Assembly (NCBI GenBank): GCA_003427395.1
Contig: BFEA01000163.1
Location: 2,614,742 to 2,635,487 of the forward strand
From: Chara braunii
Lineage: Eukaryota > Streptophyta > Charophyceae > Charales > Characeae
Direction of reading: 5' to 3'
DNA length: 20,746 nt
The translations under genes and the position numbers were made by a program. This document shows positions 1 to 10,170 of this stretch, one piece after another (the first letter of the stretch is position 1; every line of letters starts with the position of its first letter). The notes under the pieces were generated by a model. The model was given only the letters and a program-made list of their open reading frames with translations. It searched no databases and was not told the origin of the DNA.

Positions 1-141
1 CCCCCACAAACGGACACGTCGCCCAACGTCCCCACATGAAAAAAAGAAAAAAGCATTCACCCCGCCCCTCAAAACACCCCCCCACCCGCCAAAATCTGCC
101 CCCACATCCCCCAACCCTCACCACCCCCAGTTATGTGCGCG

Positions 142-360
142 CGGGTGTGCTGTATGTGCGCGTATTTGTGTATGTGTGTGCCTGTGTGTGAGAGTGTGTT
201 TGTGCATGAATATGTGGGTGTGCACATGTTTGTGCATGAGTGTGTTTGTAAGTGCATGTAAGTGTGTGCATGATTGTTGGTGTGTGTGTGTGTGTTTATG
301 TCTGTTTGTGTGTGTTGTGTGTGTTGTGTGTGTTGTGTGTCTTATGTGTGTTGTGTGTCT
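142..360. repeat. TG-rich microsatellite
   Basis: Imperfect (TG)n that shifts near 300-360 into a 9-base TGTTGTGTG-type period. Long apparent reading frames here are Cys/Val-rich products of the repeat and are not genes. The preceding 1-141 is C-rich low-complexity sequence with no gene. Confidence 0.9.
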
Positions 361-603
361 GTCCTTTTTTCCTTTTTTTATTTGTTTTTATGTTTTTGGT
401 TTCATAAAAAATACATCGAGTTCAAAAAAAAAAAAAAAGGTGTTGCACATCTTTCAAAGATTTATAACCCTATTTTGTTTTTTTGTTTTTCTTCTTCTTT
501 TTACCTTAAAAAATCTCTGTGAAACCTTGCGTTTTTGTTTTTTTCATTGAGTTTATGTTTTAGATTTTTTTTTAATATAGTCAAAGCTAAAAAAATAAAA
601 ATA
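361..603. other. AT-rich low-complexity stretch, no gene
   Basis: T-rich then A-rich tracts, with an A15 run near 425-438. Translations are Phe/Lys-rich noise. The text around 455-480 loosely resembles the right arm of the inverted repeat at 607-647, so it may be an older copy of the same repeat family. Confidence 0.6.
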
Positions 604-606
604 AAA

Positions 607-647
607 ATATGAGGTTGTAGACCTCGAAAAGATCTACAACCCCATAT
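607..647. repeat. Inverted repeat, 15-bp arms
   Basis: Arms at 607-621 and 633-647 are complementary except for one A/C mismatch (612 against 642), with an 11-base spacer. The left arm and its flank (604-624) recur at 4977-4997 with one difference, so this belongs to a dispersed repeat family. Whether it acts as RNA or DNA structure is unknown. Confidence 0.7.
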
Positions 648-745
648 GTTTTGTTTTGTTTTTTGATAATGCTTAGCCCACGAAAACAATCATCACGGGT
701 CTCGGTGAAACCGTGCTTCAGCGTTTAAACACCAAATCAACAGGA

Positions 746-796
746 ATTCAACGCGGGACGCGCGTTGAATCATTCAACGCGGACCCTCCGTTGAAT
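746..796. repeat. Two tandem 26-bp dyad-symmetric units
   Basis: ATTCAACG occurs at 746-753 and 772-779, and its reverse complement CGTTGAAT at 763-770 and 789-796. The first unit has perfect 10-bp arms (746-755 and 761-770); the second has 8-bp arms. The period is 26 bp. The spacing resembles a doubled binding site, but no function can be assigned from sequence alone. Confidence 0.75.
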
Positions 797-1063
797 CCGT
801 TTTCCAACACACAGTTTGAAGTACCGCATGGCGTCCTTCTCTACATTGAGATGTCTCATCCATCGTAACTCAACATTGTCCGTTGGGTTCTCACTCTCGG
901 ATGCCACATTCGGTATGCTGAAAATTTCACTGTCAGTGAATGCAGCTTTTGGCGACAGTTCCTGCCACAGCCAGCTTGAGTTGTCCAGGTCCAGCGAGTT
1001 GGGTTGAAGGTGAGGTGCAAAGTCAGTACCTAAGGTTCGTATACGATCCAACGGTCTTGTCCC
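770..1063 (-). CDS. Possible coding fragment, unrecognised
   Basis: An open frame of about 97 codons on the minus strand that begins just after an in-frame TAA, with no ATG at its head; the nearest usable start would be a TTG at 1051. The translation is compositionally ordinary, with balanced acidic, aromatic and hydrophobic residues and no low-complexity bias, unlike the surrounding tracts. The stop codon lies inside the 746-796 dyad repeat. It could be an internal exon, a decayed gene piece or chance. I recognise no family. Confidence 0.25.
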   Translation of the reverse strand, partial: GTRPLDRIRTLGTDFAPHLQPNSLDLDNSSWLWQELSPKAAFTDSEIFSIPNVASESENPTDNVELRWMRHLNVEKDAMRYFKLCVGKRIQRRVRVE

Positions 1064-1287
1064 TTAGGGCCCGGATCCTGTACGCTTGGTGCACGTGGAG
1101 TGTCTGCCCTTCCTTCAATGATCCCCGATTCTCACGGGGAGGCAGATGAGATGCAACTGCAATTGTTTTTTTTTTCTTTGTTCTAAAAAAAGAGAAAAAT
1201 AAGGCAAAAAGAAACGCCCAGTTACTTATAAAATAGAATGTATAGTGCCCAAATCACATCCCCATATAGTCATGAAAATTATATATG
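1064..1287. other. No gene seen
   Basis: Mixed-composition sequence, then a T-rich/A-rich patch around 1165-1200. No convincing open frame, RNA gene or repeat. Confidence 0.5.
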
Positions 1288-1337
1288 AAAATGCCCTGAA
1301 AACGGTCGTTTTCTTTTCTCTTCAGCCAGGGCATTTT
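1288..1337. repeat. Inverted repeat with 11-bp perfect arms
   Basis: Arms at 1288-1298 and 1327-1337 are exact reverse complements. A nested 7-bp inverted repeat (gaaaacg/cgttttc) starts at the inner edge of the left arm. The right arm overlaps a pyrimidine tract ending in CAG that looks like an intron acceptor. Confidence 0.6.
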
Positions 1338-1515
1338 CTCAGGCAGTACATGTATCCGTCCATGAGCGGAGGACCATACATTCGAATCCAGAAGTCAGGG
1401 AAGCACTGCTTCCTCCGTGATGATAAGGGCTGCAAATTACAAAGGACACAGTGCTCCCATGAGTTCTCATTTCAAATATATGGTCCCCCATTCAAGGACC
1501 AATACATTTGGAGAA
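1326..1515 (+). CDS. Possible exon fragment, unrecognised
   Basis: A pyrimidine-rich run ending in TTCAG at 1325 is followed by about 63 codons of ordinary-looking protein sequence: aromatic-rich, three Cys, a Ser-Gly-Gly-Pro turn and a Tyr-Gly-Pro-Pro motif. After the block the frame runs into T-rich low-complexity DNA and stops at 1596-1598. A weak donor-like GTTAGT follows near 1520. The acceptor-like edge and abrupt loss of coding character suggest an exon or captured exon. I do not recognise the protein, and chance is a real alternative. Confidence 0.28.
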
Positions 1516-1547
1516 AAACGTTAGTGATCCGGATGTCCATTTTTTTT

Positions 1548-1675
1548 ATTTTTCTTGGAACATGTATGATCGTTCAGCTGGAGCATCCGTGCATGTGAAA
1601 ACATGCACGGCAAAAACGATGATTCAGGCCTCAAAACGATGATATTTTCTTGGAACCTGTATGATAGTTCAGCTG
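1548..1675. repeat. Direct repeat pair (~33 bp) around a hairpin
   Basis: A segment containing TTTTCTTGGAAC and GTTCAGCTG occurs at 1548-1580 and again at 1642-1675 with a few substitutions. Between them 1587-1596 and 1601-1610 form a perfect 10-bp inverted repeat closed by GAAA, a GNRA-type tetraloop if transcribed. Confidence 0.65.
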
Positions 1676-1734
1676 ACAGGAACTCCTGTGTGGCTAGGCC
1701 CTGAGCCGTTTCGAAAATGCATTGAATTACCCCC

Positions 1735-2090
1735 GCAATTTATTTCACGGTTGAAATGATTTTTTTTATTTTTCCTGTAACGACCACAACCAAATCTATA
1801 GACCCTCAAATTTTCAGATTTTTTGGGTCAACCTTCGGATTGCAAAATATTGTGAAAGTTGGGTTTCTTTTCCCGTTGGCCCATACGTGGTAGAGTANCA
1901 AAAATGGAAAATGTGACGAAACAGCGCGGCATTTACTTCACCGTTAATTTTTTTTTTTTTTTCTGATATTTTTTCTGAAAAGATCACGGCCTAATTTACA
2001 GGATATCAAATTTTCAGTTTTGTTTGTCAAGTTTTCAGAGCACGAAAAATCGTCAAAGTTCGCGCTTGAAAATGTTTGGCCCGGACCCGC
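1735..2090. repeat. Diverged ~200-bp tandem duplication
   Basis: Landmarks recur in order about 194-202 bp apart: TTCACGGTT at 1743 against TTCACCGTT at 1937, the exact TCAAATTTTCAG at 1806 and 2006, and GTGAAAGTT against GTCAAAGTT near 1850 and 2052. A single N at 1898 marks an uncertain base. Noncoding. The remainder to 2287 shows no gene. Confidence 0.6.
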
Positions 2091-2287
2091 CTGCGCCTGC
2101 TGGTCGCCGCCCCCCCCTAAGAACTCGGTCCATAAGGCAAGGAAAGTCCATTTCAGGCCGGCGGGGGTCACACTGTGCGACGTTAGGGTTTGGACACAGG
2201 CACATCCTGACGTGCCAACAGCCTGATGTCGGATAGACTTCAAAAGACAGCAGTCCCCAAAAACAAACAGGGACCCAATCCACCAAA

Positions 2288-2355
2288 GTGGTTATGTCAG
2301 CGGGTAATTGGGTATTTCAAAATTTGTGTGTGGGTTCAAACCCCAACGCAACCAC
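2288..2355 (+). other. tRNA-like relic or SINE head
   Basis: 68 nt whose ends pair over six of seven acceptor positions (GTGGTTA with CAACCAC). It contains a B-box-like GGTTCAAACCC (2333-2343) and a weak A-box-like stretch. The T stem pairs at only four positions and two extra bases separate it from the acceptor. It does not fold as a standard tRNA, so a decayed tRNA pseudogene or tRNA-derived SINE fits better. Confidence 0.3.
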
Positions 2356-2383
2356 TGTGAACGAACTTCAAATGCTTAATATA

Positions 2384-2524
2384 TAATATAATATATATAT
2401 ATCGTCAAATAGATGTATGTGTGGGTGGGTGGGTGGGTGGGCGAGCGGGCGTGTGTGTGTGTGTGTGCGTGGGTGGACGGGGGGCCGGGCGGGTGTGTGT
2501 GTGTGTGCGTGAGCGAGCGAGCGA
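2384..2524. repeat. AT, GTGG and GT simple-sequence tracts
   Basis: An AT-rich run, then GGTG-type and GT-type repeats interrupted by a GC-rich patch, ending in GCGA repeats. Both-strand frames here are repeat artefacts. Confidence 0.85.
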
Positions 2525-2599
2525 GTGGGCCCTCAAACTTTTCTTTTTTCCGTTTTCCTGTCCAAGACCGTAGGGGCGCCACGTCCACACTGGGAAAGA

Positions 2600-2810
2600 G
2601 AGCGCCCACGGGAAACGAAAAAAAAAAAAAAAAAAAATGACAAAACGACACCCCTACCGGGAAACAAAAAACACAGAAACGACATACCCACCGCGAAACA
2701 AAAAGCAGAAAAAAAAAAAGAAAGTGCAGACCGACCACGAAACGAAAAGAAAAGCAAAAGCGAAAAGCAGGAAACGACAGACCGAAAAGGAAAATGCTAA
2801 AAGAAAAAAG
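2600..2810. repeat. A-rich degenerate repeat
   Basis: A purine-rich block with an A20 run. A loose motif ACC-G-GAAAC recurs near 2607, 2656, 2690 and 2734, each followed by an A tract, which suggests a decayed array of about 35-50 bp period. Lys-rich translations follow from composition and are not supported as genes. Confidence 0.5.
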
Positions 2811-3293
2811 GCCGTCCGCTTATCGACGGCAGCGGCTTCAAGATATTCCCTCGCATCTACGTCCGCCGCTGCCCGACCCTGTGGGCGCGCTCACACGTTG
2901 AATGGCGCGCTGTGAACATTTAGGTACGCGCGCCCCTCTGCACACTCCCCCGCCTTGGATCGCCTTTATCCGCCGGCCCTCCTCAAAACTTTGACCCCAA
3001 ATCCGGCGCACAGCGGACCATCGACCTCCCCCCGCGGCCAATGCTGCTTAAGGGGTAGGATATAAAATTTTAATATGTCAATTGTCAATTTACTAATTTT
3101 GAGAATTTTGACAAGATCTTCAGAAAGCACAACTTCAAGCAAAGTCAATGCAAACGAAGCAGGACTGACTGACTCATAGCAAAGATAAGCTGAATGAGGA
3201 GAAAATGAGAACTAGCAATCTCAAGAAATACAGTTGAAAAGGCATGGCCAACACTCGTTAAGAGTCCCCACTCATCCCTTTCAAGTCTAATCC
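2811..3293. other. GC-rich patch then AT-rich spacer, no gene
   Basis: 2811-3050 is GC-rich with CpG and several GCGCGC-type runs, and drops abruptly to AT-rich sequence after 3055. A CpG-rich promoter-like patch is possible, but the nearest coding region (3294-4006) runs on the minus strand and ends here, so it would not serve that gene. Confidence 0.4.
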
Positions 3294-4006
3294 TCAATCT
3301 CTCATTTTGTTGTGCGTCTTTCGTGCCTTAGTCACGCCGATATACTTCCTGAAATTGTGGTCTTGAAATGTAGAGTCACCTAAAACCTGCAGATTCTGAG
3401 TATGTCCATTCAAGACAAAAAATGCAGAAGTCAAGCATAACACAAAACTTTTCTCACAGAGTACGGAGATATGGTTTGGAGAAGATCCATTGCCTAAGAT
3501 GTCGATACTCTGAGTCTCTGAGGGTCCAGTCATTGCCTCGTAGTCAATCTTTGCAGGTGAGATATACCTCTTGGCCAATTCAATCAGGTCACCCCAATAG
3601 GAGTCATATGTAAGGGGAAAAGGAGTTGGAGGCATGGAGTAATCGATGTAGAGCTTGGGTCCAAAGCTACAGATTAGCTTCGTGCCAGTCTCATCAAGCT
3701 CTTGCTCTTTTCCTCAAGATATTTGGCCGTTGCGATCGAAACTGAATCAAAGTGCTCATGAGTTTCCTTGCCCTTCTTCACATAAATCCTCATGTCATAA
3801 ATAGTACCCTCTGCAAACTTAGTGAGAACCACGAAGATTGTCAGATCTTCTCGTCCGAAACTGACTGCACTGACATATCGATATTGGAAGGTATCCTTGA
3901 GAGCAATCTGGTTGACACTGGTTAAGACAATTTGTTGAATTAGAAATGAAGGGACGGTATTCGTGTGCCAATATGAATACTGAGACCGATCTGATATGTA
4001 CAGTGA
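3294..4006 (-). pseudogene. Unrecognised coding region with one frameshift
   Basis: Two adjoining open frames read as one protein on the minus strand. Segment A runs 4006 to 3674 (110 codons plus stop) and segment B continues in another frame from about 3717 to the stop at 3294. The change falls at a short homopolymer (3708-3711 on the plus strand), and one extra base there would make about 235 continuous codons. Codon use is balanced. The translation mixes beta-like hydrophobic stretches, a KKGKE basic-acidic patch and a Tyr/Trp-rich MPPTPFP region. An intron acceptor-like CCAG lies near 3931, so the true exon may begin there. No start Met is evident. I do not recognise the family. It may be a real exon with an assembly indel or a young pseudogene. 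Confidence 0.55.
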
Positions 4007-4009
4007 CTA

Positions 4010-4924
4010 ACTAATGTTTATCTGGGATCACATTGGTAGGGGATGTGTGATGATTAACTTTGATTGTTGATCTTTGTTGTATAAGTTCCGGTTAATCTAC
4101 ACTGAGACTCCGGACAGATACCTTGGCGGTATCTTAGTTCCGTCAAAAGATCGCGTGTTTAGACTGAAGCCAATAATGCAAGTAAACTAATTAATGATCA
4201 TAGTTGTTGGTACCATTGAAAGTACGAGGGCAAGTTGACACATGCTTAGAGCCTGATGTGAATTGTCAATGAAACTTCAAAAGTGAATGTACAATTTTGT
4301 TCTAAAGTCATTAAACATTAAGCATCTCTTTCACTCTTTGCACGGTCTCTAGAAAAAAAATTGTACTTTGCAGTTTCTCACCAGGTTCATAGGTGTAAAA
4401 GACGTATTTTATGAATTCGTGACAGTTCTTTGTTTTTTCAACTGCAGTTTCTCTCTATTTGTTTTTGTAGATTCGAACCTCATTAAGCACCTCTTTCTCC
4501 AAACTTTCCGTCTTTTCTCGGTAGAGGGTGCACGACATCATCAGAATGTTGCGATTTACCATACTTTTCCCTCCGTTTATCCGATGAGAAGTCTATGTAA
4601 ACTTATGCTAAAAATGATTTTACTCACAGCTTCGCGTTTTTGAAGATTGTTTGAAGTAACTACGAACGTAAGTCGACCTTGTGTATGCATAACATGTTCA
4701 GAGAGATTACCTCAGTCTAAGCAGTAAACAAAATACTATTACTAGTTTCACTCTCTTTAAGAGCGTGTAGGATACTATTAGCAGTGACCCCGCTTGTATA
4801 GCACACGGGGTGTTGTCGGGTGTAGCTCTCGCCTATGTATCACCCGCAGTTGCTGCCACAGGGTCAAACTCGGAGGGCGGTCGTGATCACAGTCGTCGCG
4901 GCTTCAACCGCGGTTGGTTGCGGG
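4010..4924. other. No supported gene
   Basis: AT-rich DNA to about 4790, then a moderately GC-rich block 4795-4930. The open frames at 4368-4643 (Phe-rich, plus) and 4810-5010 (plus) lack family motifs, and the latter runs into A-rich repeat. I see no RNA gene. Confidence 0.5.
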
Positions 4925-5083
4925 CACGACTTTCAGAATTTTTTTTAGACTTAAAAAAAGTCTTTAAAAAAAACACAAAATATGGGGTTGTAGACCTTTT
5001 GGAAATCTAAATTGCGCAAATTTTTATTTCATTTTTTGACTTCCTCGTCGAATTTTAAAAATCAAAAAATAATTTTTCTGAGG

Positions 5084-5121
<38 letters not shown>

Positions 5122-5129
5122 AAANTTTN

Positions 5130-5161
<32 letters not shown>

Positions 5162-5310
5162 CAAGAAAAAACTTTGAAACTTGTGTTTTTTTTTCTATTT
5201 TAAAGTCAGTAAAGTTTTTGGATATGACCACAAGGCAAAAGTTATTCAGTATATTTTTCGGTATAACATATTTGTTTTTTAATTTATTATTATTATTTTT
5301 TTTTTTTCAT
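4925..5310. repeat. AT-rich low-complexity block with Ns
   Basis: Begins with a copy of the dispersed motif (4977-4997) shared with 604-624. A T-run, an A-run and another T-run span 5089-5161 and contain single Ns at 5125 and 5129. These are assembly-uncertain homopolymers. No gene. Confidence 0.8.
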
Positions 5311-5361
5311 GGCCGCGAACCGTGGCCATGACCACGGGGTCTCGACCTAGGTCGCGAGAGA

Positions 5362-5753
5362 CGGTTAATAGAAGGTCCAAATTTCGGCGAATTTTGGCGA
5401 ATTTTTCACCGAAATTGTCATATTTCCCTGAATTTTGACTTTTTTCTCAGTTTTTCTTTTTGTCTGTTATATATGTGCTTTAGGGTATATCTGTATTTAG
5501 TTTCACCGTATTTGAAGCAATAACAAAAAACTTAGCAAAAACACCAGACTTGAAAAAAACTTTGGCGAACTCCGAAAGCTGCTCCGAACAGGTATTTATA
5601 GTGCTCTTGAGTTTGATTTTTTTGTTTTTTTTTTGCCTGATTGCTTTTTTAATGTTTGTATTATGACCCTTCATAGTTGTTCGCAAAAATTTCGACAAAA
5701 TTGCTTGTAGCGACTCGGCGAAAAACCCCGAATTTTTGGCCTTCCATTAACCG
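5362..5753. mobile_element. MITE-like element with terminal inverted repeats
   Basis: CGGTTAAT at 5362-5369 starts a 26-base left terminus whose reverse complement ends at 5753; 22 of 26 positions match by eye. Similarity continues more weakly inward, where both ends carry TTCGGCGAA-like text. The interior of about 340 bp is AT-rich and has no transposase. I could not find a matching target-site duplication, so the family is unassigned and the copy is probably old. Confidence 0.5.
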
Positions 5754-5828
5754 CTAGTGTAGGTTGCGCATGGCCGCCTCCGAGGGGGATTCATAGTACC
5801 ACTCGCCCATACTTGAAGTCAAATATAG

Positions 5829-6035
5829 TTGTACGAAATTCCCACTATGATAGAGCATAGTACCATTCATAATGATCAACACTCAAATGGTACCAGAATA
5901 ATGAGAACGATTGGCCTCGCGTTGAATATTGCGCTTGGTAGTGTTCGTAACTCCCCTTATCAAACACTGCATGGCGTCATCCCTTTGACTAAACCCGTTA
6001 CAAAAGCAAATTTTCAACCACTCGTAATCACGTAA
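5829..6035 (+). pseudogene. Possible integrase-like fragment
   Basis: A 68-codon frame whose first half has the spacing His-x-x-x-x-Gln-x-x-Asn-Gly followed by Arg-Thr-Ile, and whose second half reads NSPYQTLHG. These are positions where retroelement integrases have HPQ-NG-ER and SP-LHG motifs around the third catalytic residue. The Glu expected after Asn-Gly is absent. The match is short and gapped relative to a normal integrase, so this is a suggestion only. No other pol motifs are visible nearby. Confidence 0.22.
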
Positions 6036-6381
6036 CCAGGACACAAGAGTAACACTTGAAAAGTTATTGATTGCATGTTGTTTAAATAACATAAAAATAT
6101 AGTCTGGTACAACTTCCAACCGTGTACTACACAATGTGCCACTAACCACAACTCTTGCCAGTATACGGGCGAAGAAGGTTCATCATATTAGATGTATCTC
6201 TGACGTTCCAAGAGGTTATTAGCACGCAGGGTCTTGATCTTGAGAACTATGTCACCAAGACTTAATTCTAGACAAAATATGCTTAGTTTGTGTTCACTTG
6301 TAGCAAAAAATATTTTTAGATAACACCCTCGTTCGAATGCAAGACATGGATAGTTCGGATCTCGCAATGGAACCCAAGCGA

Positions 6382-6416
6382 GGGGGGGGGGGGGGGGGGG
6401 GGGGAACACCAAGCCA

Positions 6417-6467
<51 letters not shown>

Positions 6468-6481
6468 TTTTTAATTTATTT

Positions 6482-6512
<31 letters not shown>
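6382..6512. repeat. G-run / A-run / T-run / G-run composite
   Basis: About 23 G (6382-6404), a 13-base spacer, about 46 A (6418-6463), T-rich sequence (6464-6491) and about 21 G (6492-6512). CACCAAGC follows each G-run closely, so the G-run plus flank looks duplicated about 110 bp apart. Lengths are unreliable in assemblies. Confidence 0.85.
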
Positions 6513-6630
6513 TAACCACCAAGCGCAGCAAGAGAGAACAAAAGTTAATAACTAAGCCCCATAGCTAATTAACCAAGTTGAAAAGTCTTACAGTAAAGAA
6601 CCATGCACTGCTTTGTTTGATCCTTAGTGA

Positions 6631-6927
6631 GTTAACGACAATTTCGTCAAAACAGACATATTATATTTTTTGAACAAAATTGAAATTGAGTTTTGGGGCC
6701 GACATCCGGCCTAGATTTTTGGCTCCGGGGGGTCCAGCGTTCCTGGAACGCCGAACCCCATAGATATATCTGACCTCAAGCAGAGACCAGATACATCTAG
6801 GGGGTCCGGCGATCTGGGAATGCCGGATTCCTAGGAGCTAAAAATTTGGACCGGATTTTGGCCCAAAAACTCAATTTCAATTTCGTTCAAAAAATATAAA
6901 ATGTCTGTTTTTACGAAATGGTTGTTA
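6631..6927. mobile_element. 297-bp foldback element (near-complete hairpin)
   Basis: The left arm 6631-6772 is an imperfect reverse complement of the right arm 6788-6927 along almost its whole length, leaving about 15 nt of loop. The outer 50 bp match very well (AAACAGACAT, GAAATTGAG and others); the inner GC-rich part (GGGGTCC, CCGGC, ATAGATATATCTG) matches at roughly three quarters of positions. There is no open frame or transposase. The structure fits a foldback MITE, and if transcribed it would give one long stem. No clear target-site duplication was found. Confidence 0.8.
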
Positions 6928-7638
6928 GTTGTCAAATTACTATAGAAAATAATTCAGTGAGTACTAATTAATCACCATCCAATAAAAACTTAGTCAGCAA
7001 GTGAGTAACCTTCTTTAAGACTTATTGTTTCTTGCCCATTAAACAATGTATCAAAACTACAGGAGCTAATTAGAGTGCATTCATATGTCTTTTCTCGGTT
7101 TATTGTTTCGCGGCCCTACAAACAGATCGTCGTTGTCAATCTCTTATTGATGTGTCTGATCAAAGATCACAAACACTGGGGAATGATGCTTTTCCATCTA
7201 GCTTGTCAACTTTTGTCAGTATCAAAGTTCTATGACGTAAGTGAACAATGAACATATAAATATCATTTTGAAGAAGCATGCGATATCATACAATATTGGT
7301 CCTAGCCAAGAAAATTGACAAAAGTAAAGGTACTCTCATTACAAAGTAAAGTAAGGAGACACGCTAGAAAGATCAAACAAAGAACAAAAGTGAAAGCAAA
7401 ATTCCTTATCTGATCAACTCGCTCGCAAATGCCTCATCGAAACATCAAGCTCTTGAGACCAACTTTTAAGAGTCTCAGACCAAACAGACATAAAATAAGC
7501 AAACCAAATAGCCCCGAGAGATTTCACTATCGAATATATCATGTGAATAATGCATTTAATACTAGTTCATACTCCATTCAATAACTCTTCAGTCTCATGA
7601 GTCAGGGTTATCTTTAGAGTCAGTCATTGTCAAAGCTC
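6928..7638. other. No gene seen
   Basis: AT-rich unique-looking DNA with no long frame, repeat or RNA gene. It would lie 3' of the minus-strand gene fragment at 7639-7978. Confidence 0.5.
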
Positions 7639-7978
7639 TCAATCGCTTATACTCCCCTCTTCATTCAGTTCATTGCTAGCAGCCTGCAACACCCGAGTCC
7701 ACGATATACTCCTATGAGGTCACTACTGTTGTTCACTTGATAGTGTCCTATAATCATCCGACCAGAATCGAGATCGGACTCGCGTGCCTATTCACATACC
7801 AAGTTAAAGGCAATCTCACCAGTTGGCTGGCTCGAACCCTGCAGATAGCAACCATCTTATCAGCAAATCCTTCAGTGGGATTCTCTTCGTCAATGTCAAC
7901 CTTGTTGGAAGCAATAACCAGCATTAACAAGTGTTCAAGCACAACAGAATCGTGACCCCAACAAACATACTTTCTCCC
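7639..7978 (-). CDS. Candidate last two exons of an unrecognised gene
   Basis: On the minus strand, 7978-7820 is open (53 codons) and ends at a donor-like CTG|GTGAGA. An acceptor GTTGCAG ends at 7684, and 7683-7639 continues 14 codons to TGA. Joining them removes a 136-nt intron and keeps the frame at a codon boundary. The exon text is protein-like, with an acidic DIDEEN stretch, then a basic stretch, then an acidic C-terminal tail. Unspliced, the frame runs to a stop at 7754. The upstream exon edge is unclear; an in-frame TAA lies at 7979-7981. I do not recognise the protein. The coding block at 8536-8703 is on the same strand and could be an upstream exon. Confidence 0.4.
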
Positions 7979-8535
7979 TTACGTGTACTAGACAGCGTGC
8001 CCTCGTGCATTGAGCCGGTATTTCTGATCTATGCATCCTTACGTCGTAATTGGCCTCATCAAGTAGCCAGTAGATTGCTCAATATGGGTACTACACTCAA
8101 TAAAGAAGATCAATCATGATGACATCAGTTTTAATTCGCGCTCAATGTTTTTTGTTGATCTCTCATGAGAGCTAATTTCCCAGACTCTCGTTAATCGTTA
8201 ACGATCACTCATGTGTAGAGTTTTTCCCCAAAATTAAAATACCATGGGGCTCTATTTCACGTTAATGCCTTGATATTATGTTCATAATCACATGCACAGA
8301 CAATTTGCAGCAGACATGACTTCTTCCCGATACAAATTCGACTATTATTCCTTCCTTACTCTGCAACGGTCACCTGTGACTACTTTTGCTCTTTCTCGAA
8401 GCCTTTGGGATCTAGTCCCTACATGATAACAATGAGTACTCAACGCCAGACAACACTGATAAATCAGGTTAAACCAATCTTCTTGAGCAAGAAAGCGGAA
8501 ATAAGAAAGGAAAAGTATCCAAGGTAATTAACATC
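7979..8535. other. No gene seen
   Basis: Mixed AT-rich sequence. On the minus strand this could be intronic, between the coding-like blocks at 8536-8703 and 7820-7978, but splice sites linking them were not resolved. Confidence 0.35.
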
Positions 8536-8703
8536 TTATCTGAGAGTTTGGCCACGACAATTATGACAGAAAACCCAAGGATCAGTAGCAGCAACTTTAT
8601 TTGTTAGTCCTCTTATTGTCTGCAAGTAATGGTGGCAGTTCTCATTCTCAGCAATGCTCTTTCTGACTTCCTATGATTGCCTCCCTAAGCTCTTCAGCAT
8701 CCC
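8536..8703 (-). CDS. Coding-like block, possible exon, frame broken
   Basis: A pyrimidine-rich tract ending in CCCGACAG (acceptor-like, minus strand) precedes 8703. The first 18 codons are acidic and helical in character. A one-base frame change near 8655-8670 leads into a second open frame (8670-8536) that includes two HH/CHNC-type Cys-His groups and a DPW motif, then stops with TAA. Read together they look like one exon with an indel. The Cys/His spacing might bind zinc but matches no family I can name. Confidence 0.35.
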
Positions 8704-9136
8704 CTGTCGGGTGTAAACAAAAGAGCAAGACTATGGTGAATGACACTTCCACGAGATGTGATCTTCTTGCATGGATGATCACAATATTGAGGCGAACGTC
8801 AAGTAACAGTGGACTGTTTACACTACAACTGTTGTCATTAACCAATCAGCTCAATTAGCTTTCGTATGACAACAAATCAAGCTTCATTTCGCCATGATGG
8901 AGATAAAACATGCGGCCACTGGTGCAAAACGAGTGTCTCAGGTAAGTGGCTTCAACCCCGAGAAATAAGCAAGTTCTCTCTCTCTGACTTCTTTGGAGAG
9001 AACCGAACTCTCTCCTCCTCCCTGATCGAGGCCACGACCGTTACCTGTCTCCCTCCATACATCCGAACATGCACGAGTAAGCCTGTACCCTTCTCACGGG
9101 TACTTCGCTTAGATCAAATACAGGTCATGCTCATTT
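8704..9136. other. No supported gene
   Basis: A 126-codon plus-strand frame at 8866-9246 begins with ATG and contains a strong donor-like CAG|GTAAGT at 8939-8947, but its product has no recognisable features and its 3' half overlaps a better minus-strand candidate. A plus-strand first exon ending near 8941 is possible but unsupported. Confidence 0.35.
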
Positions 9137-9790
9137 ATAACTGTGACGTCAACAACACAGCTACACATGTGACTTTCTTTCTCTCCTGTCTGACATTCGC
9201 CAAACGCATATCACTTTCCTCCCGCACTATCTCGTCACTCCCCTGATCGTGTTCACCCTCACCGCACGTAACTGCCTAGCAGTCTTGGTCCCTTCGTTTT
9301 CCCGAGCTTGCCTCTGGGCCGTCTTCCACTGCCCTAGGCGGCGAGCAGTCTCGACGTCATTGCTCCAGTCCATGCCAGGACTGGGTAGTCACGCTGCTCA
9401 CCTATGATTATTCTTCGAAGTCCCGGTCTAGGCGTTAATGTTATCACTTTGTGGTCCCAATAGAAGTCTCGGCTTCGTGATATACGACAGTCACGTGGAT
9501 TTCCGTTGTAACACCGTCCCTCCTACACCTCCGTTTAGCTTGGTTCTTGGCCTCCGTAACGGCCGCCTGCAGCCTTTGGTCCATCCTCATCTCTTTTTCT
9601 CTGGTCCCTTCAACGTTTATTCTTAACTTTGCCTCTTGATTGTAGCGGCTATAATCCAAGATAGTCGTAACTGTAGGCCCCTGTTCTGTTATTTGCTCCT
9701 ACCTCTAGATGAACTGGAGGTACTTTAGCTTTTAGTGGTGCAACCCATTTCGACATGCCATAGCCACCTTCTCTAACGTTCCCCAAACAC
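9137..9790 (-). pseudogene. Decayed Arg/Lys/Glu-rich coding relic
   Basis: Successive minus-strand fragments in changing frames look like one broken protein: about 9785-9665 (Tyr/Gly/Lys-containing), 9659-9444 (Arg/Glu/Gln-rich, helix-forming), 9391-9227 (charged, with an ETARRLGQW-type helix) and about 9250-9137 (Arg/Glu-rich). The charged, coiled-coil-like composition resembles the N-terminal part of retroelement Gag proteins, but no capsid or zinc-knuckle motif is visible, so the assignment is inference. Several frameshifts and stops make it nonfunctional. Confidence 0.35.
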
Positions 9791-10170
9791 AACGTGATCC
9801 GAGTCTAGCCACCCACATTCAGATAGCAGATATGTCAAAAACGGCTAACAGTCGGGCACTAAACTTCGACTTTAATAAGCAGGATGACTAACAACGCTCA
9901 CAGATCTTACAGTAGCACAATCCCTGTGGTTATTCCTTTATAGGGTCATGCCAATGTCGTGGCCCCTGTGTTCCAAACGAGGAGTTCATAAATTTTTAAA
10001 TCAACCAATAATTAAAAGAAAAGAAAAGAAAAGAAAGAAAATCTGCCAATAAAAGTGAGATAAAATTGGAACTAAAGTCGGGCACGCCCGCCGTCTACAT
10101 GGACAGTCTCTTCGACTTTGCATGCTAAAATTAAACTGCTGAGCAGGGTGGTCCCATAATGTGATACTGA
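9791..10170. other. No supported gene
   Basis: Unremarkable sequence with an AAAAG-rich patch at 10014-10040. The minus frame at 10001-10216 shows no family motifs. Confidence 0.4.
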